A DNA stretch of 33,145 nucleotides from contig JAEEUR010000022.1 in assembly GCA_016290595.1 (NCBI GenBank), positions 1 to 33,145 of the forward strand. Reading direction: 5' to 3'. Under the pieces are notes generated by a model that had not been told where the DNA came from, searched no databases, and saw only the letters and a list, made by a program, of their open reading frames with translations. The first letter of the stretch is position 1. Each line of letters starts with the position of its first letter. This DNA is from Lachnospiraceae bacterium. GTDB taxonomy: Bacteria > Bacillota > Clostridia > Lachnospirales > Lachnospiraceae. A program made the position numbers and the translations under genes. Of this stretch, positions 8,750 to 15,872 are shown in pieces.

Positions 8750-8847
8750 TTATAGTATAGTTCAAAAGAATATTTTGATTTGCTTTTCGCGGAAAGACCG
8801 TTTATCACATAGGAAAGAACGGAAAAAGCGAAGGCTTTTTATTTTCT
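8750..8847 (+). ncRNA. Possible small non-coding RNA
   Basis: TATAAT at 8738-8743 stands 16 bp after CGGACA (8716-8721) and could start a transcript near 8750. About 75 bases later AAAAAGC (8823-8829), GAAG and GCTTTTT (8834-8840) form a tetraloop hairpin followed by ATTTTCT, like a short terminator. Inside, CCGTT (8798-8802) could pair with AACGG (8818-8822). No open reading frame is evident. This is a prediction from promoter and terminator spacing only; no known family is recognised. Confidence 0.25.
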
Positions 8848-8955
8848 CTTATAGATCAATCAGATTTATTTATGTGGCGGGGGCCGAAAGCATCGCCTCC
8901 GTATACCACGAGATGCAGGGATAATTTTTTTCACTGACGTTCTGTTGCCAAACAG

Positions 8956-8999
8956 AAAAGACACCGGTCAATTCCCTTGGGCAAGCCGGTGTCTCTTTT
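8956..8999 (-). terminator. Terminator of the sugar ABC transporter operon
   Basis: The arms GACACCGG (8960-8967) and CCGGTGTC (8986-8993) form an 8-bp stem with an 18-nt loop. It is flanked by A-rich and T-rich tracts on both sides, so on the minus strand the stem is followed by TTTTC. It lies 45 bp past the end of the ATPase gene and may work in both directions. Confidence 0.85.
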
Positions 9000-9044
9000 G
9001 TTTTACGTCTTTTTCAGCCCCGGCCGGGCCTCAGACGAAGCGGC

Positions 9045-10220
<1,176 letters not shown>

Positions 10221-10244
10221 ATCATTCGCTCCGATCAGTTGTAT

Positions 10245-11273
10245 TTACAGGTTGCGGATCAGTTCCGGCCGGACGGCGTCCATGCGGGCGTCGGAGAGAC
10301 CGAAATCCATCTGCCGCCAGCTCCAGGCCGCGCGGCCGATGCCGTAGTGTTCGAAAGCCCGATGGATCAGGCGGTACCAGACGAGGGCGTCCTCCGGACG
10401 GCTCCGGTCGATCACGCCGTATTCACCGCAGTAAAGGGGAATACCCCTCTCTTCGGCGGCGCGGACCGCGTCCGCGAAGAAATCGATAAAGTATTCCGTG
10501 CTCAGGCGTGTTTCCGGCGGATATCGGTCGAAGCCGGCGCTGAAAGAGCCGAGCATCTTCCGGCTGGCTTCTTCCATCTCGCCGAAGCTTGCCGTGACCG
10601 GGATACGGAAAGCGGGGTCCATCGTCGGCATCCAGTGCGCGCCCTGATGCGTAAAGATCAGCGGCTCGTAGCAGTGGAAGTTGTAGACCAGATGCGCATC
10701 CTCCGGGACGTCGATGGCGCGGACGCTGAGCGCGCTGTTGTGCCAGTAGCCGCCCACGAGAACGGGCGTTTCCGGCGCGAAGACGCGGATGCGGCGGATG
10801 CACTCCGCGGCGATCCGGTTCCAGGCCGGCATGAAGCTCTCCTCCGTGACCTCGTTCAAAAGCTCGAAGGCGGTCCGGTCCGAAAGCTTCCCGTAGCGCT
10901 CGGCTATCCTTTCCCAGAGCCGGTAAAAGCGTTCCTGATGCTTTTCGTTTTCAAAGAAGCCGCTTTCCTTCTCATCCGGATCGAAGGAGAAGCCCGCGGT
11001 CTTGTGCAGGTCCAGCACGGCGTTTAAGCCGTTTTTCTCCGCATAGCCGAGCGCGCGGTCCAGATGCGCGTAGCCGCTCTCGCGGGGCGTGCCGTCCTCT
11101 TCCTCCAGAAGGTTGTAATCCACCGGGATGCGGACGTGGTCGGCGCCGCAGGCGCGGATCGCGGCGAAGTCCTCTTCCCGGATGAAATTCCGGTACCGTT
11201 CCTCGCTGTAATCGCACTGGGAGAACCAGCCGCCGAGGTCGACCCCCTTCTGAAACCCTTTCCAGACTTTCAT
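10245..11273 (-). CDS. Intracellular glycoside hydrolase family 5 (endoglucanase-like)
   Basis: 342 residues without a signal peptide, so the enzyme should act in the cytoplasm on imported oligosaccharides. The family 5 barrel is visible: GVDLGGWF near 10-17, ADHVRIPVDY near 44-53, the acid/base pair Asn140-Glu141 in FELLNEV, the His-x-Tyr pair 200-202 in YNFHCYEP, and the nucleophile Glu284 in YCGEYGV. The Trp near 307-309 in AAWSWRQMD is the usual substrate-stacking residue. With a cellobiose phosphorylase and an oligosaccharide importer in the locus, the likely job is to shorten cellodextrins to cellobiose and glucose. Beta-mannanase or another GH5 activity cannot be excluded. Confidence 0.88.
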   Translation of the reverse strand: MKVWKGFQKGVDLGGWFSQCDYSEERYRNFIREEDFAAIRACGADHVRIPVDYNLLEEEDGTPRESGYAHLDRALGYAEKNGLNAVLDLHKTAGFSFDPDEKESGFFENEKHQERFYRLWERIAERYGKLSDRTAFELLNEVTEESFMPAWNRIAAECIRRIRVFAPETPVLVGGYWHNSALSVRAIDVPEDAHLVYNFHCYEPLIFTHQGAHWMPTMDPAFRIPVTASFGEMEEASRKMLGSFSAGFDRYPPETRLSTEYFIDFFADAVRAAEERGIPLYCGEYGVIDRSRPEDALVWYRLIHRAFEHYGIGRAAWSWRQMDFGLSDARMDAVRPELIRNL

Positions 11274-11297
11274 GTTCCGACGTTTCCTTTCCCGGGA

Positions 11298-12167
11298 TCA
11301 GCCCTTGACACTGCCCGCGGTCACACCTTTGATGATCGACTTGGACAGGAAGATGTATGTGATCATGACCGGCAGGATCGCCAGGAGGATAAACATGTAG
11401 ACCTTTCCCATATCGAATTTGGAATAGTCCGCACTGCGAAGCTGCGCGATCATGATCGGGACGGTTTTCATTTCTGCTTTATCCAGCAGAAGGGCAGGGA
11501 CGAAGTAGTTGTTCCAGGAACTCACGAAGGAGAAGATCATCTGTACCGCGATAGCAGGCTTGAGCATCGGCAGCACGATCGTGTTGAAGGTGCGGAACTC
11601 GCCCGAGCCGTCCACGCGGGCCGCGTCGATCACGTCCAGCGGCAGCACGCTCTCCATGTACTGCTTCATATAGAAGAAGACTACGGGCGCGGCGATGCTG
11701 GGAATGATCAGCGGGATGTAGCTGTTGGTCAGGTGCAGCTTGTTCATCATCTGCACGAAGCCGAGCGCGGAGACCTGCGCCGGGATCATCATGACCGCGA
11801 TGATGAAGGTGAAGACGGCGCGCTTGCCCTTAAAGTCATAGGCGTGGATGGCATAGGCCGTCAGCGCGGAGAAGTAGGTCGTCAGCACGGCGCTGGAGAG
11901 CGCGATGATCAGGCTGTTCAGCATGCCCCGGGGAATGTTGATGGAGGAATCGTTCCAGGCATTCACCAGGTTTTTGAGGAAGTTCTCCTTCGGCAAGAGC
12001 GTAAAGCCGGTCGCCAGCTGGGCATTGGAGCGGCTCGCGTTGATGACCATCAGGTAAAAGAAGAACAGGCAGAGCGCGGTCAGGAAGATCAGGATCGCGT
12101 AAACGATGATGCGAAGCACCGTCAGCTTGATCAGCCCGCGGGTGTTGTCACTAAGCTTCTTGTTCAT
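11298..12167 (-). CDS. Carbohydrate ABC transporter permease, MalG-like
   Basis: 289 residues with six hydrophobic segments. The EAA loop that contacts the ATPase is VIDAARVDGSGEFRTFNTIV, about residues 177-196, followed by PMLKPAIAVQ. The C terminus ends in the usual GVTAGSVKG. Its ATG overlaps the previous permease gene by 4 bp. It forms the inner-membrane channel with the MalF-like partner for the cello-oligosaccharide importer proposed here. Confidence 0.92.
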   Translation of the reverse strand: MNKKLSDNTRGLIKLTVLRIIVYAILIFLTALCLFFFYLMVINASRSNAQLATGFTLLPKENFLKNLVNAWNDSSINIPRGMLNSLIIALSSAVLTTYFSALTAYAIHAYDFKGKRAVFTFIIAVMMIPAQVSALGFVQMMNKLHLTNSYIPLIIPSIAAPVVFFYMKQYMESVLPLDVIDAARVDGSGEFRTFNTIVLPMLKPAIAVQMIFSFVSSWNNYFVPALLLDKAEMKTVPIMIAQLRSADYSKFDMGKVYMFILLAILPVMITYIFLSKSIIKGVTAGSVKG

Positions 12168-13147
12168 ATCACGTCTCCCTTTCTGCGTCTGTGAAGTCTG
12201 GTCTTATCCTTGTACGGAGCGGACAGTCGCTTGTAGACGAAACCGCTCAGGATGCCGGTGATCACGAAGATGAAGACGGATATCGCGCCGGCCATGCCGT
12301 AGTTCTTATTCGTGAGATATCCGTTCAGGTACATGACCAGAGTCCGCGTCATTTCATTCGGGACGCCCTTGCCGTTCGTCAGGACCTGCGGCACGTCGAA
12401 CATCTGGATGCCGCCGATCATGGCCGTGATCAGGCAGTAAACGAAGATCGGCATTAAGAGCGGCATGGTCACGCGGAAGAAGACCTGCACCGAATTGGCG
12501 CCGTCGATCGTGGCGGATTCGAACAGGCTCTGGTCGATGCCCATGATGCCGGCCATCAGCACGATGGTCGTATTGCCGAACCACATCAGGAAGTTCATCA
12601 GGGCGATCATGCCGCGGACCGTGACCCGCTTGGAGAAGAAGTCAAAGGACGCGTCGATCCATCCCCACTCTTCCAGCAGCGCCTGGATCGGGCCGACCCG
12701 GGAAAACAGCGTGAAGAACAGCATGGAGAAGGCGGCGGCCATGATCAGGTTCGGCATGTAGATGACCGTCTTAAAGAAGCCCTGCCCCTTGATGTTCAGC
12801 CGGTAGCTGGTGAAGAAGATTGCCAGCAGCAGGGCGATGACGAACTGCGGGACGGCGCCCAGGATCCAGAGCCACATCGTGTTGAACGTGTATTTCAGGA
12901 CCAGGATGATCCCGTCGCTGTCAGCGGAAAACAGCGTCCTGTAGTTTTCGAGTCCGACGTAATTCGGTCCGACCTGCTCCAGGCCGATCCGGTACGATTC
13001 GAAAAAGCTGTTGTATATCGTCAGAAACTGCGGAACGAGCGTAAAGAAGATGTAAACCACGAAGAAGGGAATGATAAAGATGTAGCCCCACTTCGCGTAG
13101 CTTACGCTCTTGAGCGCTCCGTTCTCTTCTGTTTTTTTCTTGCTCAT
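12164..13147 (-). CDS. Carbohydrate ABC transporter permease, MalF-like
   Basis: 327 residues. A polar N terminus (MSKKKTEENGALKS) is followed by six membrane helices. The EAA loop is LFESATIDGANSVQVFFRV, about residues 210-228, followed by TMPLLMP. It is separated from the upstream binding-protein gene by 75 bp holding a terminator-like hairpin and overlaps the downstream permease by 4 bp. A long extracytoplasmic loop after the first helix (about 42-85) fits CUT1 permeases. Confidence 0.92.
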   Translation of the reverse strand: MSKKKTEENGALKSVSYAKWGYIFIIPFFVVYIFFTLVPQFLTIYNSFFESYRIGLEQVGPNYVGLENYRTLFSADSDGIILVLKYTFNTMWLWILGAVPQFVIALLLAIFFTSYRLNIKGQGFFKTVIYMPNLIMAAAFSMLFFTLFSRVGPIQALLEEWGWIDASFDFFSKRVTVRGMIALMNFLMWFGNTTIVLMAGIMGIDQSLFESATIDGANSVQVFFRVTMPLLMPIFVYCLITAMIGGIQMFDVPQVLTNGKGVPNEMTRTLVMYLNGYLTNKNYGMAGAISVFIFVITGILSGFVYKRLSAPYKDKTRLHRRRKGDVI

Positions 13148-13173
13148 CGACTGTTTCCTCCTTTCAGAGGGGG

Positions 13174-13208
13174 TAAAAAAGTGCGGCAGGGGAAGTCCCC
13201 CTGCCGCA
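13174..13208 (-). terminator. Intra-operon attenuator between binding protein and permeases
   Basis: The arms TGCGGCAGGGG (13182-13192) and CCCCTGCCGCA (13198-13208) form an 11-bp GC-rich stem with a 5-nt loop; on the minus strand the stem is followed by C and six T. A terminator here, right after the binding-protein gene, would let that gene be expressed more than the permeases, as is common for importer operons where binding protein is needed in excess. Confidence 0.85.
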
Positions 13209-13222
13209 GCTTTCGTTTGCCG

Positions 13223-14512
13223 TTACTGCGGCAGCTTGATGTTCGGATAGGTCTCCTTGACGTACTGATAGAAGTTCTTCATGGCGGTGTCCTTGTCGAC
13301 GGAACCGTTGTAGAATTCCTGCAGCTTGTTCTGCAGACCTTCGTTCAGCAGCTGATCGTAGTTGGTGTGGTTCTCCCACTTGATGTCCTTCGCAAGTTCG
13401 GCGAAGACGGCGATGTCGTTCTGGCCGTCCAGGATGGCGGTGTTGCCGTAGCTCTTGTCGTCCGCGAACTTCTGGGCGATCTTGGTGTTGTTCGGATACT
13501 GGTTCTCGTCCTTGACGAGCTTGGTGACGACGTCTTCATTGGTGGTGAAGGTTTCGAAGATCTCCTTCAGCATATCGGTGTTGTCGGAACCGGTCGCAGC
13601 CAGCAGCCAGGTGCCGCCCCAGAAGTAGGCCTGCGGTCCCTTGACGATGCACCAGTCACCGACGCAGCCGTTGTCGGGATCCATGGCGTTGGTCATGCAG
13701 AAGTTGTAGTACCAGGCGGGGCCGAAGAAGCACATGGTCTTGCCGGTCTTGAACATCTCGTTGGTCTTTTCCGCATCCCACACGCCGGCGGTCAGGGTGT
13801 AGCCGTTCTTGATGTACTTTTCGGTCTGATCCATCCACGCGGTGATCTGCGGGTCAAACTGCAGGTTGCCGTTGGCGTCTACCCAGGGGGAGGTGCAGTT
13901 GTTGGAGAACGCACGGAAGGTTTCCGCGAAGGAAGCGGTCATGTAGTAACCCTTGGCCTTGGCCTGGGCGGCGACATCGTCGAACTTCTCCCAGGTGTCG
14001 ATCTTGGCCTGAACCTCTTCGGGAACGTCGGTGCCCAGAACGTCCTTGGCGATGCTCTTGCGGTAGATCACGGCAGCAGGGCAGCACTGGAAGGAAACGC
14101 CCTTGCACACGCCCTTGCTGTCGGAAGCGGCCTTGATGGTGTATTCATACATCGTGTCCGCGTTCTTGAAGCCGAAGGAAGTGATATCCATGGTGTAGGC
14201 GGAATCGACGTACTTGCCGATGTAGTCCGCTTCCGCCAGGAACATGTCGATCTTGTCGTCGGCAGAGGCATTCGCCTGATTCAGCAGGGCTTCGTCCAGC
14301 TTCTGCTGGTACACGCCGTTGTCGCTGGGGTTGATGATCCAGTTGACGGTAACGCCTTCCGGAACCTTGTAGTACTTCTCGAAGAATCCCTTGAACTCTT
14401 CATTCCAGGCGTAGATGTTGAACACCTTGCCCTGAGCCTTCTTACCGTTGCCGCAGGCGACGAGGCTGAGGACCATCAGGCACGCCAGCAGGATAGCAAA
14501 TACTTTCTTCAT
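13223..14512 (-). CDS. Extracellular sugar-binding lipoprotein of the ABC importer
   Basis: 429 residues. The N terminus has a lipoprotein signal: positive MKK, a hydrophobic core and the lipobox LVAC with Cys20 as the lipid-modified residue. The mature part is a typical CUT1 solute-binding protein (FNIYAWNEEFKGFFEKYY start, many Trp, Tyr and Asp/Asn for sugar stacking, such as FFGPAWYYN and AYFWGGTWLLAATG). GGAG lies just upstream of the ATG. It should capture oligosaccharides, probably cellodextrins given the neighbours, and hand them to the two permeases. It follows the LacI gene by 68 bp on the same strand. Confidence 0.9.
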   Translation of the reverse strand: MKKVFAILLACLMVLSLVACGNGKKAQGKVFNIYAWNEEFKGFFEKYYKVPEGVTVNWIINPSDNGVYQQKLDEALLNQANASADDKIDMFLAEADYIGKYVDSAYTMDITSFGFKNADTMYEYTIKAASDSKGVCKGVSFQCCPAAVIYRKSIAKDVLGTDVPEEVQAKIDTWEKFDDVAAQAKAKGYYMTASFAETFRAFSNNCTSPWVDANGNLQFDPQITAWMDQTEKYIKNGYTLTAGVWDAEKTNEMFKTGKTMCFFGPAWYYNFCMTNAMDPDNGCVGDWCIVKGPQAYFWGGTWLLAATGSDNTDMLKEIFETFTTNEDVVTKLVKDENQYPNNTKIAQKFADDKSYGNTAILDGQNDIAVFAELAKDIKWENHTNYDQLLNEGLQNKLQEFYNGSVDKDTAMKNFYQYVKETYPNIKLPQ

Positions 14513-14580
14513 TGTTTTCTCTCCTTACTTTTTATTTGCTGTCTTTTTTGTTCTTTGTTTTATCAAAACGCTTCCGCGCT

Positions 14581-15591
14581 TCAACCGATATCAATAACTG
14601 TGCTTCCTTCCAGCAGCCGGCCTTCCACGGTGATCTGCTGCGGGATCCAGGTGTCCGGTTTTTCGATCTGCTCGATCAGCAGCCGGGCCGCTTCCTTCCC
14701 CATCTGCTCCGCTCCCTGCTGATAGGTGGTCAGGCGCGGCCGCAGGACCTGGGAAAGAGGGATGCCGTCGTAGCCTGCCACGCTCATGTCCTTCGGGACC
14801 GACAGGCCGTTCCGTTCCAGCTCGCTCATCCCGCCCAGGTAGGAAAGGTCATCCGGGAAGAGGATGCAGGTCGGTCTCTCCTCCAGCGCCAGCAAGGCTC
14901 TCGTTGCGAGGCCGCTGGAGCGGGGATCGTGGTAGACGGCCGGACGGACGTACTCTGCCGGGACCGGGATCCCCAGTTCCGCGCAGGTCCGGCGGAAGCT
15001 GGCCAGCCGCTTCTGCGTGACCGAGGTCAGTTCCCCGTGGATGAAGGCGATCTTCCGGTGGCCCTTCGCATGGACGAAGCGTACCAGCTCTTCCATGCCG
15101 CGAACGTTGTCGGAAAGGATGGAACTGCGGCTGTCGAAGCTGTAGTCCAGGGTCACCGTCGGGATCTCGCTGGTCGCCAGCCGGATGACGGCCGGGTCCT
15201 GAAAGTCCGCCGAGGCGATCACCACGCCGTCACAGCTGCGGTACTTCGCGTGCTCATAGTAGTCCATGGACAGCCGGCCGAGATCTTTGGAAATGAAGGT
15301 GATGTCATAGCCCAGCCGTTCGGCCTCCGCCTTCACGCTTTCCAGGATCCGGGAGAAGTACTCATGGGAGATGCCGCCGCCCGTCGTGTCCGAAAACAGC
15401 ACGCCGACGTTGTAGCTGCGTCCCATTTTCAGTGCCCGGGCCGTAGCGTTCGGAAGATACCCCAGCGCAGCCGCCGTTTCACGGACTCTCTTCGTGGTTT
15501 CCGGGGACACGTCAGAGGCACCGTTCAAGGCCTTGCTGACCGTCGCGCGGGAAACGCCGCAGGCTTTGGATATGTCCGTGATCGTAACCAT
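14581..15591 (-). CDS. LacI-family transcriptional regulator of the cello-oligosaccharide locus
   Basis: 336 residues. The N-terminal helix-turn-helix is TITDISKACGVSRATVSKAL (residues 3-22), followed by the hinge helix (SPETTKRVRETAAALGYLPN and NATARALKMG). The rest is a periplasmic-binding-protein-like ligand domain (YNVGVLFSDTTGGGIS, then DGVVIASADFQDP, FIHGELTSVTQKRLASFRR, and the C-terminal YQQGAEQMGKEAARLLIEQI). It is divergent from the cellobiose phosphorylase gene and upstream of the transporter operon. Two copies of one palindromic site in the divergent region make it the probable repressor of both units and of itself. A sugar such as cellobiose is the likely inducer, by inference. 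Confidence 0.93.
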   Translation of the reverse strand: MVTITDISKACGVSRATVSKALNGASDVSPETTKRVRETAAALGYLPNATARALKMGRSYNVGVLFSDTTGGGISHEYFSRILESVKAEAERLGYDITFISKDLGRLSMDYYEHAKYRSCDGVVIASADFQDPAVIRLATSEIPTVTLDYSFDSRSSILSDNVRGMEELVRFVHAKGHRKIAFIHGELTSVTQKRLASFRRTCAELGIPVPAEYVRPAVYHDPRSSGLATRALLALEERPTCILFPDDLSYLGGMSELERNGLSVPKDMSVAGYDGIPLSQVLRPRLTTYQQGAEQMGKEAARLLIEQIEKPDTWIPQQITVEGRLLEGSTVIDIG

Positions 15592-15623
15592 GAGGATTTA
15601 TGGCTCTTCCTTTCGCTAAAACT

Positions 15624-15637
15624 AACTTAATCGATTT
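15624..15637 (-). promoter_or_regulatory. LacI-type operator at the regulator/transporter promoter
   Basis: On the minus strand the site reads AAATCGATTAAGTT, with the palindromic core AATCGATT and a central CG as in LacI-family operators. It lies 10 bp downstream of the -10 box, at about +4 to +17, where a bound repressor blocks initiation. The same 14 bases recur in the opposite orientation at 15805-15818. Confidence 0.8.
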
Positions 15638-15647
15638 CGCTGGCCTC

Positions 15648-15676
15648 ATTATAACGGACCTCACAGCGTCCGTCAA
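15648..15676 (-). promoter_or_regulatory. Promoter of lacI-type gene and sugar transport operon
   Basis: On the minus strand TTGACG (15676-15671) and TATAAT (15653-15648) are separated by 17 bp, close to the consensus. It points toward the LacI gene whose ATG is at 15591 and, with no clear terminator in the 68-bp gap that follows, also into the transporter operon. Confidence 0.85.
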
Positions 15677-15769
15677 GCGGTTTTTTGATTTATTTTATTA
15701 TGATATTTATTTTATTTTCTTTCTTTTCTTCTGCTAAGTAAAAAATCTCCCCTTTCCGCAAAAAAGCGC

Positions 15770-15798
15770 TTGCGTTTTTCAACACCTTTCTCTATAAT
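15770..15798 (+). promoter_or_regulatory. Promoter of the cellobiose phosphorylase gene
   Basis: TTGCGT (15770-15775) and TATAAT (15793-15798) are 17 bp apart. The -35 box overlaps an AAGCGCTT palindrome (15764-15771), which resembles the centre of a catabolite-responsive element, though the outer bases match the CcpA consensus poorly. The interval 15592-15872 holds only the two divergent promoters and their operators. Confidence 0.85.
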
Positions 15799-15804
15799 GT
15801 TGCT

Positions 15805-15818
15805 AAATCGATTAAGTT
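15805..15818 (+). promoter_or_regulatory. LacI-type operator at the cellobiose phosphorylase promoter
   Basis: AAATCGATTAAGTT begins six bases after the -10 box, covering about +1 to +14. It is identical to the minus-strand site at 15624-15637, so one regulator can control both divergent transcripts. Confidence 0.8.
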
Positions 15819-15872
15819 GGCGTTTCGTTCATAAAAACGGCTCTGCCGACCCCCATGCGGAGGAAACTCACC

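Larger units (their letters stand above)
8602..8955. other. Gene-free interval with structured elements
   Basis: Between the RCK_C gene and the terminator of the sugar-transport operon there is no convincing coding sequence. The stretch contains a long perfect inverted repeat (8680-8724), an AT-rich promoter-like segment (around 8716-8756) and a small terminator-like hairpin (8823-8840 plus T-rich tail). The AT content from 8725 on is clearly higher than in the neighbouring genes. Confidence 0.6.

Noticed and set aside
8538-8765. Minus-strand open frame of 75 codons after the RCK_C gene
   Set aside because: It includes the inverted repeat, is Arg-rich without pattern, overlaps the end of a real gene and has no Shine-Dalgarno site.
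14513-14580. Terminator or separate promoter between the LacI and binding-protein genes
   Set aside because: The gap has only a short AT-rich stretch and a GAAGCG direct repeat. I could not find a stem with a T run or a good -35/-10 pair, so read-through from the LacI promoter is the simpler view.
13181-14722. Plus-strand open frame of 513 codons opposite the sugar-binding protein
   Set aside because: It covers the binding-protein gene, which has a clear lipobox and family features, and runs across the promoter-side gap into the LacI gene. Its composition (Val, Gly, Leu, His, Arg) is typical of a mirror frame.
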